Origin: a virus
IMG/VR virus record: IMGVR_UViG_3300046449_000164
Location: 1 to 23,358 of that record
Length of the DNA: 23,358 bases
Reading direction: 5' to 3' (one strand)
The notes under the pieces were generated by a model. It was not told where the DNA came from, did not search any database, and saw nothing but the letters and a program-made list of their open reading frames with translations. Below are positions 7,462 through 15,530 of the stretch, piece by piece (the stretch's first letter is position 1; every line of letters begins with the position of its first letter). The position numbers and the translations under genes were made by a program.

Positions 7462-7482
7462 GTGATGTATGTTATTGATTTA
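7462..7482 (+). repeat. 21-bp element, copy next to rightward promoter
   Basis: It matches 4032-4012 (reverse strand) at 19 of 21 positions and ends 4 bp before the 31-bp promoter-like repeat. The AT-rich TTATTGATTTA part could be an upstream promoter element or a binding site. Confidence 0.4.
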
Positions 7483-7486
7483 TAAT

Positions 7487-7517
7487 GATATTCCTTAAGT
7501 GTCCCTAAGACGATGGA
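7487..7517 (+). promoter_or_regulatory. Phage RNA polymerase promoter candidate, rightward copy
   Basis: This is the exact 31-bp counterpart of 3519-3489 in the opposite orientation. It lies 39 bp upstream of the first replication gene; a predicted start at G7509 gives a 48-nt leader. No other exact copy was noticed in the window. It would place replication genes and packaging genes under the same phage polymerase. Confidence 0.75.
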
Positions 7518-7556
7518 ATAAACCAACCTAATTAACCTAACTGAGGGAGGAATTGT

Positions 7557-9443
7557 ATGCTCATAAGCACTGGGGATGAAACCAAATTAACCCCGTCTCA
7601 AGCCTCTCGAAGAACTAGGAGGTCATCAAGAAAACAACGTGGTGAGATTGTAAAGAATATGCCATGCCCAAAGTGTAGAGAGGGTGGTGGTGATAGTTCT
7701 GGAAACCACCTAATGGTATTCTCATCAGGGAATGGTTATTGCCAGCGATGTGATAAGTCATTCAGTAAGGAGAGTGTTGATGGGTTTTCTGCTGGCACAG
7801 TTGCGTCACAAAGACGAACATACCAAAACCATAATACCTCCGGTCCGTATAAAAAGAAGCTCACCATGGAAGATATGGATCACCTTGGATACATTGGTGA
7901 CCGACATCGTGGTATTACACCTGAGACAGATCGACACTTTGGTATACGGACAGAAATAAACCCAACCAATGCAACACCTATTGCACGATACTACCCTTAC
8001 TACGTAGAAGATACACCGTATGGGTTTAAAAACAGGCAACTGCCGAAAGTGTGGGACACAGATATTGGTACAATCAAGGGCACTGACTTGTTTGGATGGC
8101 ACCTCTGTACTGGGAAGCGTCACACACTAATTATTGTAGAGGGTGAGGAAGATTGTGCTATCGGTTGGCAGATGTGGAAAGCTATGAATAAGCGCTCACC
8201 ATCAAGACGGATACAGAAACAAAACCCCCACATAGTATCACTACCAAATGGTGCCAAGGGTGCACAAAAGATTTTATTACACCACAGCCTAGAACTAGAG
8301 AAATATGAAAAAATAATCTGGATGGGAGATAACTACACTATTGATGCAGAAGGTGCACTTGCACTCGAAGCGGCAGTACAAGTTCTCGGTGTTGATAAAT
8401 TATTCGTTGCTGAATACAATGATAGAAGAAAAGATCTTTGTGATGTGTGGAAGGCAGAAGAAACCGCAGAAGATGCAATAAACGCATTCTCTGATATGTA
8501 CTTCAATGCCAAGAAATACCAACCAGCTGATATCATCAGTGGTGAAGATGTCTCACTTGAAGAGATAGAACAGGCCGTTGTGAAGGGGTATGATCTTCCG
8601 TTCGAGTCCATAAACGAAATGATACAAGGGCTTCGTCTTTATGAGCATACTCTGATATTTTCCGGTGCAGGTATGGGTAAGTCCACACTATGTCGAGCTA
8701 TAGGTCACTGGATGAATACAGAGCACAACTGGATGGTTGGTAATATTTATCTTGAAGAAAAGAATACGAAAACCATGCAAGGTTATATTGCCTATGACAA
8801 TGAAGTCGCACTTAACCTGTATAGAAAGAACTTTGACTCAATACCAAAAGAACAGCGAGAGGCTTCCAAGAAGAACGTTGTTGATAAAATGTTTTTCCTA
8901 AACCACAACGGGTGTATTGATCCTGATATTCTGATGAATAAGATACGATTCCTGTATAATAAGGGGTGTAAATTAATCATCCTTGATCACATATCCATGG
9001 CGGTAACAGGATCAGATGACGAACGAAAAGATATTGACAGCCTTATGGAAAAGATCTATCAATTTTGTGAGCACAACCCCGTTCATGTACTTTCTGTTGT
9101 CCACCTAAACCGAGACTCAAAGCGAGACTTTACCCGTGGTGCAGAAATCACTGCTAATAACTTACGTGGGTCTGCTGGCCTTTTGCAGATGGTGTGGAAC
9201 GCAATTGCACTTGAAGGTGATAACCAACATGATGAACATTCTAATACAAGGTTTGCACGATTCTTAAAGTGCAGAGAGACTGGAGAGGTTGGGCTTTGTG
9301 AAGGGGCATATCTCTATGATAAACAAACAGGTCACTTTAACTATAGCAAACATACTGGTCGTGATGTGATTGAGCAGTCATTTGAAAAGCAGGTACCGAG
9401 CATGGGAGGTGGGGATGGAAAGTACAACAACAAAGCTACCTAG
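7557..9443 (+). CDS. Bifunctional DNA primase-helicase, T7 gp4 type
   Basis: A 628-aa protein combining primase and replicative helicase. Residues 37-65 form a zinc-binding domain (CPKC and CQRC, four cysteines) that reads primer sites. A TOPRIM domain follows, with VEGEED (194-199) and IIWMGDN (253-259); its usual DxD pattern is not clear here. The C-terminal RecA-like helicase has Walker A SGAGMGKST (369-377), Walker B KLIILDH (472-478) and a following VVHLNRDSKRDFTRG block typical of DnaB/gp4 helicases. It is about 65 aa longer than T7 gp4, partly from an N-terminal Arg/Lys-rich extension. The start has GAGGGAGG 6 nt upstream. It is the first gene of the rightward replication operon, after the promoter at 7487-7517, and overlaps the next gene by 29 nt. 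Confidence 0.93.
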   Translation: MLISTGDETKLTPSQASRRTRRSSRKQRGEIVKNMPCPKCREGGGDSSGNHLMVFSSGNGYCQRCDKSFSKESVDGFSAGTVASQRRTYQNHNTSGPYKKKLTMEDMDHLGYIGDRHRGITPETDRHFGIRTEINPTNATPIARYYPYYVEDTPYGFKNRQLPKVWDTDIGTIKGTDLFGWHLCTGKRHTLIIVEGEEDCAIGWQMWKAMNKRSPSRRIQKQNPHIVSLPNGAKGAQKILLHHSLELEKYEKIIWMGDNYTIDAEGALALEAAVQVLGVDKLFVAEYNDRRKDLCDVWKAEETAEDAINAFSDMYFNAKKYQPADIISGEDVSLEEIEQAVVKGYDLPFESINEMIQGLRLYEHTLIFSGAGMGKSTLCRAIGHWMNTEHNWMVGNIYLEEKNTKTMQGYIAYDNEVALNLYRKNFDSIPKEQREASKKNVVDKMFFLNHNGCIDPDILMNKIRFLYNKGCKLIILDHISMAVTGSDDERKDIDSLMEKIYQFCEHNPVHVLSVVHLNRDSKRDFTRGAEITANNLRGSAGLLQMVWNAIALEGDNQHDEHSNTRFARFLKCRETGEVGLCEGAYLYDKQTGHFNYSKHTGRDVIEQSFEKQVPSMGGGDGKYNNKAT

Positions 9444-10740
9444 ACACACCCTAACCGGATCTGAGGTGAGAAAGCTTCGGAGGAGACAACGTGTAGCTAG
9501 GAAAGAAAAAAGAGCCGAGAGGCTTCGTGGTGAGCGTATAGCTGATAGTGAAACACTAATTTCTCAGGCTGTACAATCAACACTACAAAAGGTTGTTACA
9601 TTTGATGACTTAGATGGTGATCAGTTAAATGCCTACAGAGGTATCCATGAGTGGTGGAACCTGCAAAGAAAGATAGGTGGAGTAGCTAAGCCGTTGAGCA
9701 TTGGGGGGTATGCTGGTACTGGTAAGTCAACACTTCTAAGTATAGCACTCCCAGCACTAAGAGATCCAAATGGTGCAACACCACGTGTAGTGTATTGTGC
9801 GTTCACTGGTAAAGCTGCCAATGTTCTTATGCAGAAATCCCTTGATGCCCAAACCATCCACTCACTGATCTATGATGCTTCAGCAGATCCAGACGATCCT
9901 AATAATGTTATTTTCACACTGAAAATGAAAGAGGATGTAGAGGCAGATCTCATTGTGGTGGATGAAGCAAGTATGGTCCCAGATGATATGAGGGATGACT
10001 TAGAATCCCTTGGAATCGCGATCCTCTATACAGGGGATCATGGACAGCTACCACCAGTTGCTGGGCACGGAAATGTCATGGATAACCCAGATTTTAAACT
10101 GGAAGAAGTTCACAGACAGGCACTTGATAGTGGAATTATTTGTGTTGCTACATCAGTAAGGATGCGGGAACGTGTACACAACGGGACATACGGTGTTGGT
10201 GGTGATGCAATTAAGGTAGGTAGACGGTTTATCAACGATACAGACTTACTTGCTGGTGCTGATGTTGTTATCTGCTTTACAAATATAATGCGTGCTAAGC
10301 TCAATATACGTCTCAGAGAATACAAGGGGTATGATGGTATATACCCATTGGTCGGTGAAAAACTTATTTGTGTAAAAAACAATAAGAACACACGGATGTT
10401 CAACGGACTCATAGTGACTATAACAGCCGTCAGGTATGAGGTTGGTTTTGTTATATTTGATGCAATTGATGATTCAGGAAAGAAGTACTTGGATCTTAAG
10501 GCGTACAGTAACTATTTTGAAGGGGAAGATCACCCACGGATATATGGGCAAACAATGTTTGATGTCTTTGAGTTTGCGTATGCCATCACTGGCCATAAGT
10601 CTCAGGGTTCTCAGTGGCCAAAAGTTATTGTTGTTGAAGAACCAATGACAAGACAGACAATCGATCTTCGTAGACGTTGGATGTACACGACACTAACAAG
10701 GGCATCAAAGCACCTTACTTGGATCTCAAAATTTAGTTAG
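9415..10740 (+). CDS. SF1 DNA helicase, Dda/RecD-like
   Basis: A 441-aa superfamily 1B helicase. Motif I is GGYAGTGKST (97-106, K104), motif II VVDEAS (181-186), motif III TGDHGQLPPV (206-215), motif V AITGHKSQGSQW and motif VI MYTTLTRAS near the C-terminus. This matches T4 Dda in motif set and length. Such enzymes unwind DNA 5' to 3' and remove bound proteins, and can help start replication or recombination. Residues 1-50 are a basic extension. I chose the ATG at 9415, with GGGAGGTGGGG upstream, over an in-frame ATG at 9370 that lies deeper in the preceding gene. The overlap with that gene suggests translational coupling. Confidence 0.9.
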   Translation: MESTTTKLPRHTLTGSEVRKLRRRQRVARKEKRAERLRGERIADSETLISQAVQSTLQKVVTFDDLDGDQLNAYRGIHEWWNLQRKIGGVAKPLSIGGYAGTGKSTLLSIALPALRDPNGATPRVVYCAFTGKAANVLMQKSLDAQTIHSLIYDASADPDDPNNVIFTLKMKEDVEADLIVVDEASMVPDDMRDDLESLGIAILYTGDHGQLPPVAGHGNVMDNPDFKLEEVHRQALDSGIICVATSVRMRERVHNGTYGVGGDAIKVGRRFINDTDLLAGADVVICFTNIMRAKLNIRLREYKGYDGIYPLVGEKLICVKNNKNTRMFNGLIVTITAVRYEVGFVIFDAIDDSGKKYLDLKAYSNYFEGEDHPRIYGQTMFDVFEFAYAITGHKSQGSQWPKVIVVEEPMTRQTIDLRRRWMYTTLTRASKHLTWISKFS

Positions 10741-10748
10741 GAGGTGAT

Positions 10749-10994
10749 ATGCAAGATATTAATTTTAAGGGGAAACTTTATCAGGTTCCTCTTCACTTAG
10801 GGGTTAAGTTTGTTGCTGAAGATGCAGATGGTGAAGTGTACGGATATAAGGTGAAACCAAAGTTCTGCCATAGACGAGGAGAGTGGATACCCACCCCTAA
10901 TGGTGGATGGCATATAAACCTTCACCAGTACCGTGCGGTTTCAGAGGCTGTGACCCCTTGGGAATCCCTTGTGGAAGTATCTGTAAGTACCTAA
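10749..10994 (+). CDS. Small hypothetical protein
   Basis: An 81-aa protein with an excellent ribosome binding site (TAGGAGGTGAT, ATG) 8 nt after the preceding stop. It begins MQDINFKGKLYQVPLHLGVKF and continues with VAEDADGEVYGYKVKPKF. Short phage proteins of the form 'K-Y-x-V-P ... A-x-D-x-x-G-x-V-Y-x-Y ... KP' are common in phage replication regions, but I know no function for them. It is mostly beta-strand in appearance, with no Cys pairs, signal peptide or membrane segment. Its place between helicase and polymerase points only to the replication operon. Confidence 0.8.
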   Translation: MQDINFKGKLYQVPLHLGVKFVAEDADGEVYGYKVKPKFCHRRGEWIPTPNGGWHINLHQYRAVSEAVTPWESLVEVSVST

Positions 10995-11010
10995 ATAATC
11001 TGGAGGGACA

Positions 11011-13269
11011 ATGACTGAATTTTCTAAAAACGTGAAAGGTTCCTCGCAGACAATGGATGCGGAATCTAATGGCCTATTAGAGCCAAAGTTAAAATTTGCA
11101 GCGGGAGTGTTGACTATCGCCCCTGCTGCAACCCGCATTTGGATGGTATGCCACAAAGATAATAAAACTGGAGAGTGTAATGATTTTATTGATGATGAGT
11201 GCCTTAAAGAGCACGGTCGGTCAATTAGAAGACACAACCGACTCTCTAATCGATCAGGTACTAATGTTTACCCATTAAGCCTCTTACCAGCTTTCTATGA
11301 AGAAGTTGGCCAGATAACTGGCCACAACCTTATGAAGTTTGACGCCCCACTTATTGAAAAGATTGTTGGGTATCACATTCCAAGAGAAAAGCGGTGGGAT
11401 ACACTATTACAATCGCAAACCCAGTTCTGTGATAGGGATTATGTTTTCGGGTCAACATCCGGCCCCCACTCCGTTGAAAGCTGGGCACTCCGTATAAACA
11501 AAGGTACGAAGGTCGAGCATGAAGATTGGATGAACTTCAGTCTTGATATGTATAAACGTTGTTGGCGAGATGTTGAGGTACAGGTTGATATAAAAACAGC
11601 ACTAGATGATGAACGTGAAGTTGATCGGATAGAGTGTAATATTGACTGGACAGAATCACTCCGTACAGAACACATGGCTGCATTCTGGATATCATATTCA
11701 GAAAAGTGGGGATTTCCTTGTAACAAACAACATGCTGAAAAATTGGTAGAAACCCTAGATGCAAGTCTTGAAAAGATCGAGGATGAGCTACTACCAAATA
11801 TGCCATTCAGAATAAACTTTGATCACTGTGGGACAAAGATCAATTGGGAAAAGTATTGTGAAGGAATGCTTAAGCAGTCTGGATTAACACAAATCCCACT
11901 TGGGTGGTGTTGGGCAGAAGACTCTTCGAATAAACCCTCACCAATTTGGCAGCCATTTAAGGCTAATGGTGAGTGTAAAGAGTCTGTTAAGGATTTCTGG
12001 AATGGAAAGCCTGCACAACCAGAGATACCAGCCGAACCGGAAAGGTTTGCAACACCAGCACAACTCGATGAAAAGGGTAAGATTGTTGTAAAAGCAATAC
12101 GTGCAAGAAAGGCCAGACCATTAGTGGAAGCGAAGGATAGAAAACCAAACGCATATGAAGATGATGCGGGGCTTACTGACCCACCACTAGTAAGATTCAC
12201 ACATGAAGATGTAGGGGGACCATTCACACGTCTCCGGTGGAACAACTATAACCTTGGGTCCAATGATCAGGTGTTGGAGTACCTACTGAGGTACACGAGC
12301 TGGGAACCAGTTGAGTATACTGACAAGGGAAATCCACGATTAACTGATGACAGCTTTGACTCCATTGGTGAAGACGGTATCGGACAAATGTTGAAGGACT
12401 ATTTAATTGACAAGTCAAGAAGGACAAGTGTTAAAAACTTCAAAGATGAGTCAAAGGGATGGCTAAATCTTCTAAGGGATGATGGTCGTATAACACCACT
12501 CAACCATACAATGGGTACACCAACAGCACGAAGCAGACATGCCAACTTAGTAAATGTCCCTTCTGGGGGTGCTAAGTGGGGTAGGGAGATGCGAGAGTGC
12601 TGGACTGCATATGAGAATGGTAAGATGATTGGCAGTGATGCTAGTGGACTTGAAATGCGTTGTCTTGCACATGAGATGGGTGATGAAGAGTGTACTAACG
12701 AAATTGTTGATGGTGACATCCATACGGTAATTTGGGAATTAATACCAGACTTCTCTAACAGTCGTGGGAGCACTAAGGGTATCGAGTATTGTTTGATCTA
12801 TGGAGGATCTGATACAAAATTAGGATCTCTCGCCAACGTTGATGGTTGTCGAGATGAGTTCTCTTCGGTGGAAAAACTACTGCTACGTGGGTGGGTCAGA
12901 GATGGGGACTTATGGAGACATAAGAACTGGAGTCCTAAGAAGGAATCACTGACGTATAAGGCAGCACAAGATACTGTGTGTGGATCTATTATCCGTATGC
13001 GGATCATGAAAGGTCTTAAGCCACTTGGTGATTGTATTGAGCGTATAACGAAACAGGCCGAGAAGGGGTTCCTTGTTGGATTGGATGGTAGAAAGCTTAC
13101 AGTACGATCAACACATAGTGCACTAAACCTTAAGCTACAATCGACTGGTGCAATTCTTATGAAGACAGCGCTGGTAAGTCTCATGGAGAGACTAGAAACT
13201 GATGGGCTGGTAAGTATAACGGATGGGTATAAACCTAATTCGTTTGTTGAACTATTCACTTTTTACCAT
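11011..13269 (+). CDS. DNA polymerase family A, exon 1
   Basis: Exon 1 encodes residues 1-753 of a spliced 872-aa T7-like DNA polymerase. The 3'-5' exonuclease domain has Exo I MDAESNGL (D16, E18), Exo II HNLMKFD (N106, D111) and an Exo III-like RCWRD187, where the usual Tyr is Arg. The polymerase domain has TPTARSRHANLVNVP (503-517), motif A GSDASGLEMR (D543) and motif B R585...K589...Y593; the Tyr corresponds to T7 Y526. Just before the break comes LNLKLQSTGAILMKTAL, matching the T7 helix before motif C. The exon ends in FYH, whose His is the first residue of the HDE motif. In the unspliced reading two more codons (AAA, TAA) end the frame at 13275. GGAGGG precedes the ATG. Confidence 0.93.
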
Positions 13270-14098
13270 AAATAACATTGTGGTGCTACATGGTGACATG
13301 TAGTAGAAAACCTTCTTAATTGCTGGAATGCTTACCTAGGCAAAACAACTATTGTCGATAGATAAAAGTTGCAAGCTAGTAGAAGTTAATCAGCAGCGAG
13401 GAGATAGATATGAAAGTACTCTACGGGTATAAGATATTGGAAGATGGTACGGTTTTAAGTAAAAGATTCGGCACACCACTTAGTTGGTGTGATAATGGGA
13501 AGGGCTATATGATTAGTGCTATTTCCATTAATGGGGTAAGAAAAGCTGTATCCCACCACATCCTAGTAGCTAAAGCTTACCACGGAGAATGTCCTGAGGG
13601 TTATGAGGTTGGTCATATAGATGACAACAGAAGAAATAACCACCCAAGTAATTTGGAATATGTTACAAAATCAGAAAATAACCAACAGAGTTGGGATAAC
13701 AGGAATAGAAGTGCCACAGGCGTAGAAAATTCCAACTGTAAAATCACGGAAGATCAGGTAAGGGAGATTTGCATCTCATTACAAGATCAGAAGGGTTGTA
13801 ATATATCCAAGTTGTCAAGAGATTTTAAAATCGAGAGAGGGACGATCCAAGCCATCAAATGTAGGCGGCAGTGGATACACATCTCACAAGATTATATATT
13901 TATCTAAACGTTCACAGACTATCGAAAGGCAGCAACAGCTGAACCGAGTAGAGTACGGCCCGAGTGGGTGCCTCACGGCTTAAATGGAAATTGAAGGGAT
14001 CTCAAGTGAGATCATAATATAGTCGCATTCTCCTAGAAATAGGGGGCAGCACATAATTAGTGCGGGGTAGGAGATAACGTTCTTACCTGAAGATAATG
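13270..14098 (+). ncRNA. Group I self-splicing intron in the DNA polymerase gene
   Basis: This 829-nt group I intron has all the core elements. P1: exon end TACCAT (13264-13269) pairs with internal guide GTGGTG (13280-13285), with the required U-G pair at the splice site. P10: CATT (13276-13279) pairs with exon 2 GATG. P2: CTACATG-GTGA-CATGTAG (13286-13303). P element AATTGCTGGAA (13318-13328) and Q element AATCAGCAGC (13388-13397). R element GTTCACAGACTA (13910-13921) and S element ATAATATAGTCG (14014-14025), forming P7. P8-side hairpin GATCTC-AAGT-GAGATC precedes S; a GAAA-loop hairpin (CTCCTA/TAGGGG) follows. The intron ends in G14098. The HNH gene sits between Q and R, that is in the P6 region. 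Insertion is phase 0, between His and Asp codons. Confidence 0.93.
13410..13907 (+). CDS. Intron-encoded HNH homing endonuclease
   Basis: A 165-aa protein encoded inside the group I intron. The HNH core runs from HHILVAKAYHG (49-59) through VGHIDDNRRNNHPSNLEYV (67-85), with H49/H50, H69, D71/D72 and N76/N77/N81 as candidate metal and catalytic residues. The C-terminal part (about 130-155, ISKLSRDFKIERGTIQAIK) looks like a helix-turn-helix for DNA recognition, as in other phage HNH intron enzymes. Such enzymes cut intron-less alleles so the intron is copied in. GAGGAG lies about 7 nt upstream of the ATG. The stop at 13905-13907 lies 2 nt before the R element, so the gene fills the P6 loop without harming the catalytic core. 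It seems intact, so the intron may still be mobile. Confidence 0.9.
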   Translation: MKVLYGYKILEDGTVLSKRFGTPLSWCDNGKGYMISAISINGVRKAVSHHILVAKAYHGECPEGYEVGHIDDNRRNNHPSNLEYVTKSENNQQSWDNRNRSATGVENSNCKITEDQVREICISLQDQKGCNISKLSRDFKIERGTIQAIKCRRQWIHISQDYIFI

Positions 14099-14458
14099 GA
14101 TGAATACCAATTTGGCGTACCAGAAAAGTCATATGAGGAACACAAGGTTTTTGATGTTGATGTTTCTATGTTCCCACTTGGTAGTGATGACAAAAAAGAG
14201 GCCAAGGCTGCAAAGGATGCTGCAAAGGATAAAATTAAAAAAGTTGTAGCTCGATTCCAGAGAAGACAACGGAAAAATGATGGGAAGATTTGGTCTGAAC
14301 CATTTATTGACGTAAAAGCTGGCACAGCAGAAATCATATACTGCAAAGTTGGACAATATTGTGTGGAGGGATTTGAGGCAGCAGGTAAATACTTCAAAAT
14401 GGATTGTCCTATAACAGGCAATTACATGTGGGGTGATAATTGGTTCGACACTCACTAA
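14099..14458 (+). CDS. DNA polymerase family A, exon 2
   Basis: Exon 2 encodes residues 754-872. It starts with DEYQFGV, which joins the His of exon 1 to give HDEYQFGV, the catalytic motif C. It ends CPITGNYMWGDNWFDTH, like the T7 polymerase C-terminus (GKMGPNWAICH). A Lys/Ala-rich helix (about KKEAKAAKDAAKDK) lies between. An ATG at 14096 spans the splice junction and would make an apparent 120-aa protein; it has no ribosome binding site and would lack the His, so it should not be annotated as a gene. The next upstream in-frame codon block has a TAA at 14075, inside the intron. Confidence 0.92.
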   Translation, partial: DEYQFGVPEKSYEEHKVFDVDVSMFPLGSDDKKEAKAAKDAAKDKIKKVVARFQRRQRKNDGKIWSEPFIDVKAGTAEIIYCKVGQYCVEGFEAAGKYFKMDCPITGNYMWGDNWFDTH

Positions 14459-14498
14459 CACTAACTTAATTATTTTTAACAAAGGGGTAAACACTACT

Positions 14499-15476
14499 AT
14501 GAGTATGATTATTGACAATTCAACAGATGGTTCAAATTTCACACCAGATACACCATTAGACACAGAACGCGAATACGAGGGTCGTATTGTTGGTATGGCG
14601 CATGTTGGTCTTATGGAGAACCAAGATTTTGATGACAACACGAAGGTTGTTGAGATCGAACAGGCGATCATTTTGATCGAGCTTACAGAAGAGGATACAT
14701 ACGTACCACGTGGTGCCGAGGGTGAAGAGGTATTTAAGCCACGTGTTCTACCAAAATTTATCAAGTATTCATCTCATGAAAAGTCTGGTTTATATGCTTT
14801 GGCAAAAACTGCAAATAAAAAGGCAGCTTGGGTTGAAGGTAAGAAGGGTATGGTTAATCCAGAGTTGATCTTGGATGAGCCAGTGAGTATCACAATCAAA
14901 GATGGTAAAGATGGTAAGCAGAATATCAGCAAGATCAACCCGATCATGGAAAAACACAAAGCTGGTGTAGAGGCGAAGGTTAGCCCAACATTCTTATATG
15001 ACATCGACACTGGTGCCCATGCAGGTACCACAATTGAAGATGTTCCAGCTTGGATTATCAAATATGCAATGAACAAAGCCTTGAACGTGGAATCTTTTGG
15101 TCAACTTGAAGAGATGGAAGCCTATGTCAAGTCACTTGAAGATAGTAAAGAAGGTGGCAAGCTTGATGGTGATGATAAACCAAAGGACTCAAAAAAGAAG
15201 GCTCCACCTAAAAAGGTTGAAGAGAAGAAAGTCGATAAGGTAGAGAAAGATGCTGATGGTGCTGGTGATGAAGAGAAGCCTGCACCACGAAGAAGCCGCA
15301 GATCTCGTGGAACACCTGATTCTACTATCGACTATTCAACATTCACAGAAGCCCAGCTCGAAGATGCCCTAGAAGAAAAGGGTGTCACCAGTGCAGAGGT
15401 TGATGATATCAGTGACTCTTCCAGTTCAGATGATGATTATCTCGTCCGTATGATTGCCAAGTTGCAGTCTCTATAA
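14499..15476 (+). CDS. Probable single-stranded DNA-binding protein (OB-fold-like)
   Basis: A 325-aa protein. The N-terminal half (about 20-190) begins with REYEGRIVGMAHVGLMENQ and EIEQAIILIELTEED, a strand pattern I associate with phage OB-fold single-strand DNA-binding proteins. From about 210 to 275 there is a low-complexity, highly charged linker rich in Lys, Glu and Asp, with a basic patch RRSRRSRG. The C-terminus holds a small helical segment (TEAQLEDALEEKGVTSAEV) preceding an acidic Ser/Asp stretch. Acidic tails are typical of SSBs that recruit replication partners. It lies between DNA polymerase and exonuclease genes, as T7 gene 2.5 lies near replication genes. AAAGGGG is 11 nt upstream of ATG 14499; ATG 14505 is a possible alternative. 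The SSB call is inference. Confidence 0.5.
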   Translation: MSMIIDNSTDGSNFTPDTPLDTEREYEGRIVGMAHVGLMENQDFDDNTKVVEIEQAIILIELTEEDTYVPRGAEGEEVFKPRVLPKFIKYSSHEKSGLYALAKTANKKAAWVEGKKGMVNPELILDEPVSITIKDGKDGKQNISKINPIMEKHKAGVEAKVSPTFLYDIDTGAHAGTTIEDVPAWIIKYAMNKALNVESFGQLEEMEAYVKSLEDSKEGGKLDGDDKPKDSKKKAPPKKVEEKKVDKVEKDADGAGDEEKPAPRRSRRSRGTPDSTIDYSTFTEAQLEDALEEKGVTSAEVDDISDSSSSDDDYLVRMIAKLQSL

Positions 15477-15483
15477 TTAACCA

Positions 15484-15517
15484 ATGCCCCTAGTATTTAA
15501 TATGGGGGCATATTTTT
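15484..15517 (+). terminator. Intrinsic terminator candidate
   Basis: A 7-bp stem ATGCCCC/GGGGCAT (15484-15490 and 15505-15511) with a 14-nt loop is followed by ATTTTT. It lies just after the SSB-like gene. The sequence directly after it is AAGGAGG, the ribosome binding site of the exonuclease gene, so termination is likely partial and could lower expression of downstream genes. Confidence 0.6.
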
Positions 15518-15530
15518 AAGGAGGTTGATT

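Noticed and set aside
14096-14458. Separate 120-aa protein starting at ATG 14096
   Set aside because: The ATG spans the intron-exon 2 junction, has no ribosome binding site, and its reading loses the His of motif C. The frame is explained as exon 2.
14129-14764. Leftward 211-aa frame
   Set aside because: It is antisense to polymerase exon 2 and the SSB-like gene, both well supported; composition is that of a shadow frame.
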